From the NCBI GenBank assembly GCA_013076295.1, contig RQOL01000876.1:2604001-2668000 (forward strand): a DNA stretch of 64,000 nt, read 5' to 3'. Each line of letters starts with the position of its first letter. Position 1 is the stretch's first letter. The DNA is from Sanderia malayensis. Lineage: Eukaryota > Cnidaria > Scyphozoa > Semaeostomeae > Pelagiidae. Shown here in pieces: positions 10,546 to 21,786 of this stretch. A program made the position numbers and the translations under genes. The notes under the pieces were generated by a model. It saw nothing but the letters and a program-made list of their open reading frames with translations. It was not told the origin of the DNA and made no database searches.

Positions 10546-13158
10546 ATGTTGTCCGCTGGACTTAGAAGAGGGCAAATTTTTCAACTTGCCAAGCAATGTG
10601 TGAAAGTAAGTTTCTTTTGAAACTAATTGTAAGACATAGATACTGGCAATTTTGCAGTTATCCTTCTCTAAGTTTACAACTGGGGAGGCGTGAGGTCAAG
10701 GACTAGGCCCATTTTGTTTCGCCCCGGCTCTTCAACTTAACTATACGATACATTAACTTTTTAATTTCACTACTTTGATAATGAATTGATATAATTCATG
10801 TTAGGCGAGGCTAGGCTCCACCACTGCTGAAGCACAAAAAACATATTCTTCTCTCGTAAGTTCGATTTTGTCCGTTAATCTATAATTATTTTACTTAATG
10901 AATTGGGTTAAAGTCAGTTTTTGTGCAATTTGAAAGTGCATTGATGATTATATTCACCACAGCCATGGATTGCAATTGGTGCATTTGCTGCTGGTGGACT
11001 TGGTACTGGAATGTTATTGCAACCAACTGTTGAAGCTAGTGGAGATGTAGCACCTCCACAGTTTCCATGGAGTCATAATGGACCGATGAATTCACTTGAT
11101 CATGCAAGGTAAGCAAAAGAAATGCCCACATATCTGCAACACCATTGTAGATGAAATTTCCATTGGCTTTCTGTGCAATTCGTAGTCTGTAATATTGATG
11201 AGTTTATTCTTATGTTTAGTATAAGACGTGGGTATGAAGTGTACAAACAAGTTTGCCAAGCCTGCCACAGCATGAATTATCTTGCATTCAGAAATCTTGT
11301 TGGTGTTACGCATACGGAAGATGAAGTCAGAGCCCTTGCAGAAGAGGTAGGTATTGAAGGAGTAAATTTAGTTCCCTCTAAGTTGCTCCTTGCTTCTCAT
11401 TCAAATATTCACTTGCTTTGTTTTACTCCAGGTTCAAGTAACTGATGGCCCAGATGACGAAGGAAATATGTTTCAAAGACCAGGAAAGGTAACAAAGTGT
11501 CATGCGATTTTCAAAATGTATTACAGATATGTATCAAGTGTTTGTTTTTTTATAATTATGAGTTCTTCTGTAGCTTTCAGACTATTTTCCAAATCCATAT
11601 GCAAACGAAGAAGCAGCACGAGCAGCCAACAATGGTAAGAAATATCATTCATTGTTGATACTTTGTTAGTAGCAGTTAGTAAGAAACTAACAAGTATATT
11701 ACACCTTGCATGTTCATAATTTTGTTTTAAATAGGCGCATACCCTCCTGATCTGAGCTACATCGTTTCTGCGCGAAAAGGTGGAGAGGTGAGAAGAGAAA
11801 TTCCTGCAATCTGTACTAATAAATCTATTATTTTATTCTAACAAATTTATTATTTTATCCAGAAATAAATCTACTATTTTAACCAGAAGCAAATTTACTA
11901 TGTTAACCAGAAGTAATTTTACTATTTTAACCAGAAATAAATCTACTATTGTTTTGGTTATACTGTTTTAGAGTTTTAGATGTTTTAGAGGCGCGAGAAC
12001 TCTGAAACACGACTCCGCTATAGGCCAACATTTACTCGACAACCCAGAATGTGCCCAAAACTACAGTGAGGACTGTTTTCGCATTATCGACAGAGCTAGG
12101 TCAAAATTTCACTTAGGAATTTTAGAATCTGTCTACATCAAAACCATGGATCCCATACTGTGTAGACAGAAAGAGTTCGTTTTCCCACTGGGACTCTTTC
12201 AATAATCTATTGTTCGATCACCGGTGATGATTGGTTGTTTTGCACTATACCAATCACTCACCTCTTTTCTGATTGGCCAATTTCAATCCATTTCTGGGTA
12301 TAATTGTTTGTTAGGTTTTCATTTTCGTTCTCTTTCTGACGTACTACTCTGATGAGTGTCAGACGAAAAGCTTTAGTATGACGAAAGACGAAATGTTTCG
12401 CCATGTTTCCGATTTTAAAAGCAATTTTGAAGTTCTGTACCGATCAAAGACTGTTCTACTATTTTCGCTAATTTGCAGAAAGAAGTTGTTGCATGTTGAA
12501 ATAATTCTCTTCTAGGATTATATATTTTCAATTTTAACTGGATACAGAGAGGAACCACCTGCTGGAATTGAGTTGCGAGAAGAATTACATTTTAATAGTT
12601 ATTTTCCTGGTCAAGCTATTGCAATGGCTCAGCAATTATTTCCAGAAGTCATCGAGTATGAAGATGGTATGTTGTTGAATTCTATTCTTCTTGTTGAAAT
12701 AACTTTGTGAATTAAGTACTTGTCATATAAGCTTTATTTTTTTATTATCCAAAAATAAACTAATGATTTGGCTGTATTTTTTAGGGACACCAGCGACAGT
12801 AAGTCAATTGGCGAAAGATGTCTCAACATTTCTTAGATGGGCATCAGGTAAATAATGAACTTGTATAAATTGCTTTTGTGCTAAACTTTTGTACTTTTGT
12901 GCTACTTTGGTTAATTTCATAATTGTAGCTACAGTTCTTGCTCTTTGAGAGTCCTAAATAGACTTTAGACTCATTACATTTTTGTGATAACATTTTATTT
13001 GTATTTTTTGTTCCACAGAGCCTGAGCATGATGATAGGAAGCGAATGGGAATAAAAGCATTGACAATTTTCACAGCGATTGCAGTCATTGCTCTCTACTA
13101 CAAAAGACACAAGTGGACTGTATTGAAATCAAGAAAACTTGTTTACAAATCAAGCTAG
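10546..13158 (+). CDS. CYC1: Cytochrome c1, heme protein of respiratory complex III
   Basis: Ten exons: 10546-10605, 10805-10855, 10963-11108, 11220-11346, 11432-11488, 11574-11634, 11735-11787, 12516-12666, 12785-12847 and 13019-13158. They encode 302 residues; human is 325. A basic, acid-poor N-terminus ([17 protein letters not shown]) fits a mitochondrial presequence, followed by a hydrophobic sorting segment. The heme is bound covalently at VCQACH (Cys98, Cys101, His102), and the axial Met222 lies in GQAIAMAQQ. The C-terminus has [18 protein letters not shown], a membrane anchor and the basic [16 protein letters not shown]. The protein passes electrons from the Rieske centre to cytochrome c in the inner membrane. 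AATAAA at 13224-13229 is the likely poly(A) signal. The 728-bp intron before 12516 holds a tandem repeat and a retroelement relic. Confidence 0.97.
11818..11948. repeat. Short AT-rich tandem repeat in CYC1 intron
   Basis: About five diverged copies of a 25-27-bp unit (ttttaaccagaaataaatct followed by acta). This is an ordinary intronic minisatellite. Confidence 0.75.
11981..12205 (+). mobile_element. Retroelement relic, possible GIY-YIG/Penelope-like ORF tail
   Basis: An uninterrupted frame of about 74 codons inside the CYC1 intron ends in TAA (12203-12205) and has no start codon. It contains [19 protein letters not shown], then a Cys-Phe-Arg-Ile pair of residues, [20 protein letters not shown] and [13 protein letters not shown]. 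This layout (His-rich start, LESLYI-like helix, K-x-x-P/D-x-L) resembles the end of the endonuclease-type C-terminus of Penelope-like and related retroelements. The segment after it up to about 12440, including gacgaaatgtttcgcc, is probably the element's 3' tail. Reverse transcriptase is absent. The exact family is not certain. Confidence 0.55.
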
Positions 13159-13867
13159 AAATATGAAAATATCATTTGAAATTTGTGTGTTTTATCAAGG
13201 TATTGTTTCATTTTGCTCTTTTCAATAAAAGGCTGAATCATGTGTTGCTACTTATTTTTTCCTATTTTATCAAAAGAAATTTTAACACATACATCATTGA
13301 TATTGTCTGTATTAACAAGCTGAAAATGATTCATTTATTTCGTGTTAACTATATTTCTGTATGAAAGTCAACAATTTATCTTTCACTTTTTCACATTCTC
13401 CCATGGAAGTCTGTTGTCAAGGCATTGAATTGTGTGTATTTGTTGGTATATTAACTTGGCTCCAGTGGTTCAGTGATTATTCTGATACACTTTTGTTCTG
13501 AAAGATGGTACAACTTTCTTTGCTTGCATTAATGGGCTCGAACCTATTACCAGCGTGGTATTGCCCCCATCAGCAATGTCGTAATACGCATGCGTACAGG
13601 GTGACGCAATAAGGCACATGCTCTTCTTTCTTCCTTTAACAAGAATTTCTTATCATGGCTGCCTGAATCGCAATCATGTAGACGGAAAACCATCATAATT
13701 TGTGACCTGGAGAGATATTTAAGATTATAAACAGGGTTAGACGCCACCAACAGCATTAGTTATCGCTAAAGACAGTTGTTTCCTCGTAAAGTAACAGGAT
13801 ATTCATCTTACATTACTGCGAAAACTGTTCCTATTTATTGAGCTAGGCCCATTTATTCCCATTCAAT
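13159..13867. other. Intergenic region CYC1-EIF2S2
   Basis: The region contains the CYC1 3' UTR with its poly(A) signal (13224-13229) and the EIF2S2 upstream region. I see no gene. Confidence 0.55.
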
Positions 13868-15680
13868 ATGGCTGAAGATGAAATGGTAAGTTGCATTTCG
13901 TATTTCGGGAAATTAGAGGTACTGTTGATCATCCTGCTAATTTATTTGATAATCATAAAAATTTATTTATTTGATAATCATAACTGCAAATCCGCTCAAA
14001 ATTTTATAATTTCTTGCTATAAATTGTAAGTATAGGTGGATCTAATTTTTAACTCATTTTGTTTTTAGTTATTTGATCCTTCTTTGAAAAAGAAGAAGAA
14101 GAAGAAGATCCCAATTGATTTTGATGATTTTGAAGAGGAGAAAAATCAAGTAGAGCCAGAAAAGACACAAGATAATGAAGCACAAGATCAAGAAAACGAT
14201 GAACAAGATAAAAAGAAAGAGGGTACGTATACATTTCTATTCTCAATGTTGGCATACTTATGGTAGTTGTTCATTTTTGTTATAGCCTTCAATTCCTATT
14301 GATGTAGTAATTGGTCAATAAATTAGTTCTGCTATCATGTCACGTTCACATTGGGTTTTGTTGTTGCTGCTGTATTGGATTTTTCTTTTAACAGCTGACA
14401 TTGATTTGGATTTGGATGATTTTTCAAAAATGAAGAAAAAAAAGAAGAAAAAGAAGTTTGATTTAAGTGCATTGGATGACGCTCTGCCAACCGTAAGTTT
14501 TTCCATTATTTGCCATTTCTATTTGGTATATATAGTCGAACATTGATAAGTCGAACTCCCAAGGGAAAGAAAAGTTTCTTTGACTTATCGAGGTTGACAT
14601 ATAAAGCATACAGAAACAAGGGAAATACAAAAATGATGGAGATTGAGGGAGTTCAACTTAAGCAGTAGTCGACTTATTGAGGTTCAACTGTATATGTTGT
14701 TAATGATTATTATCCTCTTTTAATGTTGATAATGAAGCTAGAATTAATCAAATTGTGTTTGTTTGTTTTGAAGGAGACAACAAAAGATGTTAGTGATGAG
14801 AAAACAAACAATGTTGCAGTACAAGATGCTGGAGTTGAAGAAGAGCTTGATTTTTCATTGAAAAAGAAGAAAAAGAAAAAGCCAAAAGATATTTTGTTGG
14901 ACGACGATGAAGATGGTGAATCAAAGAAGGACACAGAAGATGGAGTTGAAGCTGGAAGCTCAGCTCAGGAAGAACGTGATTACACTTATGAAGAATTACT
15001 CAAACGTGTTTTTGATATAATGCGCTTGAAGAATCCAGCGATGACTGAAGGAGGAAAGAAAAAGTTTGTCATGAAGCCACCTCAAGTTGTTCGAATCGGA
15101 ACAAAGAAGACTTCTTTTGTCAACTTTGCTGATATCTGCAGAATTCTCCACAGACAACCAAAACATTTATTGGCCTTCCTCCTCGCTGAGTTGGGAACAA
15201 GGTTCGTCTTGATTCATATATGATTTTCATGTTTTACCCATGGCGTCAAATTTATATTATTTCCCAGGGAGGTATTTAATTTTTGAAGTTCTTGGGAAGG
15301 GGGGACTTCTCATCCCCTTATTAAAGGGGGCAGGTATTAGAGATTTGATACATATATGTTAGGATTATGTTGGTTATATCAGCATCCCATTGTAACTTTG
15401 TTTTTTCCATTTTGTTGACAGTGGCTCAGTTGATGGTGGAAATCAATTGATTATCAAAGGAAGGTTTCAACAAAAGCAGATTGAGAATGTCCTTAGAAGG
15501 TACATCAAAGAGTATGTCACATGTCACACTTGTAGATCACCAGATACCATACTACACAAGGAGACCAGGTTGTTCTTCTTACAGTGTGAGACGTGTGGTT
15601 CAAGATGTTCTGTTGCAAGTATTAAATCAGGATTCCAGGCATTGACTGGAAAACGTGCAGCAATGAAAAACAAACAATAA
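13868..15680 (+). CDS. EIF2S2: Translation initiation factor eIF2 subunit beta
   Basis: Five exons: 13868-13885, 14069-14222, 14395-14492, 14774-15201 and 15422-15680, encoding 318 residues (human 333). The N-terminal half has the three poly-lysine boxes typical of eukaryotic eIF2-beta (runs of 7, 8 and 7 Lys), which bind eIF5 and eIF2B-epsilon. The C-terminal half is the conserved core ([37 protein letters not shown]) with a C2-C2 zinc ribbon (Cys267/270 and Cys288/291; CHTC and CETC). The protein is part of the eIF2-GTP-Met-tRNAi ternary complex in the cytoplasm. AATAAA at 15703-15708 is the poly(A) signal. A pogo-like MITE lies in intron 3. Confidence 0.97.
14533..14690. mobile_element. 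Pogo-like MITE in EIF2S2 intron
   Basis: The ends are tagtcgaacattgataagtc and the inverse of gacttattgaggttcaactg. TA flanks both sides (14531-14532, 14691-14692). No coding capacity. It belongs with the other CAGTcgaac-ended elements in the window. Confidence 0.7.
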
Positions 15681-16006
15681 TTGTGATACTTAATTATTTT
15701 TCAATAAATGTAATTGATTTTACATTGATGATTTCTGAACTTAACTATTGTTATTGAAGAGACTTTGCAAATATCAACCAGTATTTTCTTGTTAAAGTAA
15801 AGTTAAGGTCGCCATATTTACAAATAATTGCTGAAGTATCATGAAATGTTCACACTTGTATCGTGACTTCTTGCGAATGCGCTGCGCTGTAGTTTAGATT
15901 ACTGTGAAGGAGCGTGGTTGTTTCATCGCCCCACCATTGTGTGTGTGTTTCAAATCATTTCTGTATTTTTGTTGATACTTGATGCCTGAGTTATTTTTTA
16001 TTCGAA
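15681..16006. other. Intergenic region EIF2S2-FAAP24
   Basis: A short spacer holding the EIF2S2 poly(A) signal and the FAAP24 upstream region. I see nothing else. Confidence 0.5.
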
Positions 16007-18544
16007 ATGAATTTTCCTTCGCCATCCCAGCCATCTTTGAAAGGATCAAGAGTGCCGCCTGGACATGTATTGGCTCACGTAAAATATCAAGGAACAGAAA
16101 TAGTCAAACAGCTACAATGTGAGTACCAATTTAATTTAAACCCATGTATGTGCATTTATGGTGGGCGGGGATATAGGCCACGTGTCTAAGCCTCCAACTG
16201 CATGGTCGTCGCCTCGACAAGACGATGCAGAACTTAGGCCTATTTTGTTTTTTGTACAAAAGGTTTATTCAAATTATGGGGCTATTCCTGGTCCACTGCA
16301 CATGTCGGAAATGGTTAAGGGTTTAAGTCTCACCAATAATGGGGTGGTATCAAGGGTACAGCTTTAATCAGCTTATTGCTATTCCATCCATAGAAGATAC
16401 ATAAAGTAATTAACCTGTTTGTTGCAGCCAACCTTCGGGACCAACTTTTGAACCAATTGTCATAGAGAGCTGAAACTTGTCTCAAAATGATAAGAAGGTC
16501 CTAATTAGTAGGTTTCGACTATTTGTTTGCCAAATTGCGGTCTATTTCAAAATGTCATTTTGGGAAATGAAAACGGTGTCGTGTGAACAGGGCCCACTAT
16601 GGATGCGTCCAAAACTTCCAATGACCAGAGCTTCCGACACCATTTATAAGCGTGACTGGTTCGCTATGTTGTTAAGGCGTCGGCCCTCCAGGCCGAAGGT
16701 TAGAATCCCGCACCAGCCACATTTGCCTGGTCAATATTTTGGGTTGAGCTTGTTTTCGTTGAAAGTGGGAGTCCAACTTTCGGGCCAGCAAAACCCATGA
16801 TGCTCGCACGCCTCCACCATGATGCTTGAGAGTTAGACTTCATCTAATATGTACTCGCAAGAGCTCATGGTAGTGCAGTACCAGTACCCAAGAGTCTAGG
16901 GTGATGCTGATGGTGGGAATCCAGCGATGGGATGAGCGCAATTTCTTTTTTTTTGCTTCTCCTTTATCTCTATAACAGGGGCTAAGGTCTTTGCAAATAT
17001 TTTTTTGGGAATGCTATTCAGCTGGAAGTCCTGTATTTAAAGTTTTTTGACTTTTTTGATATTTTTAATTTTTCACCTGATGCGACATGTGCCATGGATA
17101 TTTGAAGATTGCAATTCCCGTCAAACGTTGATCTGATATAATAAACCTTTTTTCACGACATGCACCAATCAAATTCAACAATTCTGCTGCTATGGTTGTC
17201 TAGATTGTTACACATTAGCAATTTTATTTATTTCTTCACAGCACTAGGAGTTACAGCAATTGTTCAAAATGGACTTGGAATTGTCGATTTTTATCCATCT
17301 TCAACATTAGCAGTAAAATGGATACAAGAAAACGACCTTCAAAATATGGACTCATTGAAGCAGAAGCTAAAGAAAATATCATTAGTAAGTGGAAATGTAT
17401 TATTTTGACGATTTATTTAAGGATTTATTGATTTACTTTATACGCATTCATTAGTTTTATTTTATTGCATTTATTTGGTGATTGTATTGTATAGGTAATT
17501 TTTTTGTGGCGTGATTTCTATGGCACTCTTAAGGGCGTTTTAGAGGAGTTTTTGAAAAATTAAATTTATGGATTGGGACATTCTTTGTGAGTTAAGTCGA
17601 TACACCATAACAACAATTTATAGTTAGTTGCAATTCTTATTATTTCTCTTAAAGGCAAAATGCAATGGAATTATTGTTGTAGAAGTTACAGAGAACAGTA
17701 AACAGTATTTTAAAGAAATACAAATGTTTTCAGCTCTTGAACTTGATAAAATTTCGGTTATTCCCGTTTCAACGTCTATCGATGTGGCTAAAATTCTCTC
17801 GCAACTGGTTAGTATCCAAGTTTAATCACTTCTCTGCCAAGTCCGTCAATTTATGTGCAGTATTTTAATGTCACAGTCTTTTAATATCTATGTAGCTAAA
17901 AAAGTTTCTGGTCCTTTGTATTTGAATTTTCCTAAGTCCATATTATTTTTGTTTGAAAGGCTTATGATAATGGAAACGCAAATCAATTTTTTAAAAATAA
18001 AGTGAAAATTGATTTGGATGGTGCTGTTCTGACAACATTGAAATCATTGCCTGGAGTTGGAGGTAAAAAAGCCAGGCAACTTTTAGAAAAATACCCAAGT
18101 GAGTTTTAATTTCAAATTAATATTTTTGGTTCTAGTTGTGATTGTTATTGCAATAGTAATAATTTGGGAAGATTTGGGAAGAAGACAACGGTAAAAGACG
18201 GCAAATTGTGCGGTCGCATAATTATCGAGATTTTGGGGAAAATGCGGAATTTCTTTTAGCTAAATCAGCCAATTCAGGGTAAATATCAACGATAAGCTAA
18301 AAATGTTGTCATTTTCTTTTCTTTCAGGCTTTCAGGAAATTGCTGAATCAAGCATCGAAGTAAGTAAAAGATTTATTTTTAAATTACAGTGGATTCTCCT
18401 TATTTATTTTGTTGAGACATATTTCATGGTGATTATATAATGAATTTCATTGTTTTTATTCTTCAGGATTTGAAATCAGTCGTTGGGTCGCAAGCAGCGT
18501 TAAGTATTTCAGATTTTTTTCATCAAAACAAACAAGAAAAATAA
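16007..18544 (+). CDS. FAAP24: Fanconi anemia core complex-associated protein 24
   Basis: Six exons: 16007-16118, 17242-17384, 17655-17807, 17960-18098, 18328-18359 and 18467-18544, encoding 218 residues (human 215). The N-terminus RVPPGHVLAHVKYQGTEIVK aligns with human HVPLGHIVANEKWRGSQLAQ. The middle is the XPF-like (catalytically dead) nuclease fold (NGIIVVEVTENSKQYFKEIQ). The C-terminus is a tandem helix-hairpin-helix (LKSLPGVGGKKARQLLEKYP, IEDLKSVVG) ending ISDFFHQNKQEK. FAAP24 pairs with FANCM to recruit the Fanconi core complex to crosslinked DNA. An ERCC1 reading was considered because of the shared fold, but the N-terminus fits FAAP24. An AATAAA hexamer overlaps the stop codon (18540-18545); another is at about 18741. 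Intron 1 contains a SINE-like sequence. Confidence 0.92.
16590..16925 (+). mobile_element. Putative tRNA-derived SINE in FAAP24 intron 1
   Basis: The segment gttgttaaggcgtcggccct, ccaggccgaa and ggttagaatcccgcacc reproduces a tRNA-like order: end of the D arm, an anticodon-type stem (tcggcc pairing with ggccga) and a B box close to GGTTCGAATCC. A 200-bp non-tRNA body follows. The A box is weak. A matching second copy was not found in this window, so the SINE call rests on the tRNA-like head. Confidence 0.5.
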
Positions 18545-21500
18545 ATCTACGGTAAATGTTTGCATAAGCTCTCCTTCGTGCTACCCCATCCAATAATGAA
18601 AAAATAGAAATACCCAATGCAGCTATTTGGGCTTGGTTGTTTCCACGCATATTTTTTTTGAAAACTCTATTCTTCGCCAAATTTTTTAAATTATAAATTA
18701 AAATAACAATGATTGTAGGAAGATATTAACATCGTTTTCCTAATAAAATGGAGCTTCTGGTTATACTATTCATTGTTAAAATGGTTGCCCGAATCGATAT
18801 TTATAAATTAAAATGATTTGTCCGCCAAATGTGATGTTCGAGAAAATGTTCTTAACAATGATCATGGTAATATTAATTTGTAAGTTAAATTTGCATATGA
18901 TGAGAATATGCTAACAATTTGCTGCTTTAAGCAGAATTCCATTGCAAATACGGATATTCAGAATCTTTAAATTACGATTGTTTTTAAACAACCAGGTAAT
19001 CTTTACCCAAGCTCGTGTTTTTAATTTTTTTCATAACTTATGCTCAAATTTTCTCAAAAGTATTCTTATTTTAAGAATCATTTTTTCTTCGATCACCGAT
19101 ACATTCGATCATTTTTTCTTCATCACCGATACATTGCAGTTTAACAGGTCTTAGTAGCATGGTTGATGTGAAGATAAAGCAATACTTATGAGTAGTTTCA
19201 GCAGAATTTGTTGACTTTTAAACAAATCTGTTTACTAAAGGAATGTTTTTCAATTGGTATATATGGGAAAGGAAGTTATGGTGAAACGAAATGAAAATTT
19301 CAGCGTCATTGCGGCTTATTTGTTAGCTCTAGACGATGCATTATTAAAACTAATGCAGTCACAACAACTCGCTAAAACGAACTAAATGGAAGTATCTGCT
19401 GTGCTCGCAATACAAAGCTCCACGAAACTCAAAATAGCTGCTTAAAGGCTTGTTTCATATAACGTAATTCAACGTATTTCAACGTAATTCAAAGTCTACG
19501 ATCAGTTGAGGTTATTTCCCTCATATGAAAATTGACCAAATTATATGAAGGCCCCTATCGTGAATAATACTAAAAAAACGTATCTTAACGCAATTCAACG
19601 TAATTCAACGTAGTTCATCAGAAGAAATCAAAAATTTTGTTTCTCCCCACAAAACACGACGAATTAAAAGGAATTGGAATTACAGTCAATGAATTATATG
19701 AAAACCAGAAACGCGTCAAACACTTTGAAATACGGTAGCACAACCTCGTTTTGACGAAGTTTATCCCAATAAAGTATCTTACATATCTTCGTTTTTATCA
19801 TCATTGTCACGAGCGTGCAATTATTGCGATTAGGAGGCTAATATTTATTCAAAAATATTATTTGATGAAATTTGATTTGGATGCTGCTTTTGAATGGAAG
19901 CTCTTTTTTTAAAACGCACATATGCTTTCTGCTGCTCATCAAACGTGTTGAGCAAAGAAGGTGTGTTAATGAAAAATATAATAGTTTTGAAAAGAAACTG
20001 TAAATAATTGCAAAGGGAAAGCCATGTGTTCTTGTTTACAATTATCAGCTTTTATTTGATTGAATTTTTCAGGTTATGCAGTTGTCGACCGCGAAATATC
20101 CCCTGTAGTAACTCTTTGATATGTAGCTATACCAACCAGCCCTAGTTCTAAAAATTTAATTATTTTGCACCTGATATTTTACCAACTTGCACTTTCAAAT
20201 GTTCCTTCACAGTTTCTTATTTTAACTGCACATTCAATTTAGCTACTAAAAAACTCTTCCCACAGATACTATTAATGCTATTACACAAATACATTAGGAA
20301 GGCCCTGTTTATTTGCAACAGGCTGGTCATGCAAAACGGTCTGGGCCGCTTTGCCGAGATCTTGAAGCCGTCGTGAAGGCTGTTAAATTTTATAATCACA
20401 TCTATCTGACCACCGGGCTGGTCTGCTTTGCCAAGCCCCTATGGTAACAGCTTCTACCAGGCCAGCCTTGCCTTGTTAGCCGGGATCCAATTGCTAGTTC
20501 TGCGCATGCTCACAATAGCTTCGCGCCCAAATTGTAATCAGCTACAGCAACAACTGGCTGCCCCAGGTCCACCTCTCCGTGAAGACACCCAGCCCCCTTC
20601 ATATGAACCGGCCCTAAAAGAGAAAATACAAGCAGCACTCATACCATGTCAGTTTTCATTGCAACTCAGTGAAGCGCACTTCTAACTCTCTTTTATTTGC
20701 AGAAATTATTCGAATTTTAAAAGTTCCTAAATGGTTTTTGCTTTCAGCAGCATAAGTGATTTCAATTTTGGCCAGCTCACTAAGCGAAATCTCACAAACT
20801 CTCAAAATCCTATTACAAAATTTGCTTTCTGTTCGCATTAGAAAGGGAGCTGGTTCGCTGGACGAATTTCCACTGAAGCACTTCCAATACTGCCGAAAGC
20901 TGGTTGGAAATTGTCCCACATCAACCCTCCACTCCGTTTATCAGCCCAGAAATATGTTAACTTTGCATGCACACATAATCATTGTTTTCATTGTCAATTT
21001 CTCATGCGACAAATGTTGCAGTTTTTATTCCGGTAGGCGGGACGCGTTCTTGATCATTCGCTAAACGAAAGAAAAGGTTGTATTGGAGGTCTGTTTACCA
21101 CGTTCAACAATGGCAAAGTTTTTCACAGCCTTGCGATGCGAGAGAGATCTTCAACATAATTGACTACGAGGAAGTATTGTTTGTTGCATGTTGCCGTAAG
21201 CGACATTATCAGCAACTCCCAGTTGTAGGGCTTTGATTGTTCTTGACTATGCTTAGAATAAAGACATAATTGAAAGATTTATTGAAAATATCTCTTCTTT
21301 GAACCTGTATTCTCTCTCATCATTGTTTTTGAAATACTATTGTTGATGCAAATTATTCGTAGTCTGATGCGACACAATCGCTGCCTTATTATCCAAGCGT
21401 GACCATGCTCAATGAGGTTTGGCTGCGCTTAGGGAGTTGTGAAATTCTTTGGCACTCTGTTTGTTGGCAGGAAATCACATCCCAACTACAGTGAACATAA

Positions 21501-21786
21501 CATTATTTATTTTTTATTTGATAGATGCTGATTGGTGTCATTGTTAGCTTTGCAGAAGAAGGTTTGAGATATTTCTTTTCATTGTTTAATTATGCATAAT
21601 GTCAGTGGTTACAGAGATAGATGAGAATTGATATTCATGGAGATTGCTAATGATTTATTCATGAAAGCTCATTGTTCTCTTTTCTCAGGAATTCACGTCT
21701 TTGTGGAAGTTTTTCTTCATTTTTAATAACGTCCTCGTCAACAGCCATCTTGATAATTCAGCAATAAACAGATCAGGAAAGCGAAA
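18545..21786. other. Gene-poor intergenic region
   Basis: 3.2 kb between FAAP24 and the large REJ gene. It has short direct repeats (cgatcaccgatacattcgat near 19090 and a similar copy about 30 bp on) and a block rich in caacgtaattcaacgta (19450-19620) that is probably a decayed repeat. An open frame at 20428-20685 (85 codons, proline/glutamine rich) has no recognisable domain and no clear splice partner. The promoter of the REJ gene should lie near the right end. Confidence 0.55.

Noticed and set aside
12349..12368. Hammerhead-like core (ctgatgag followed by cgaaa) in the retroelement tail
   Set aside because: The possible stem II between the two motifs forms only about two base pairs, and I cannot pair stem I with the flanks. 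The match is likely chance.
14084..14266. Lys-rich frame as a separate small gene
   Set aside because: It is exon 2 of EIF2S2 read past its donor.
20428..20685. Open frame of 85 codons with a Pro/Gln-rich segment and a PPSYEPAL motif
   Set aside because: No recognisable domain, no neighbouring exon in phase and no clear promoter. It may be a decayed element or chance; not called as a gene.
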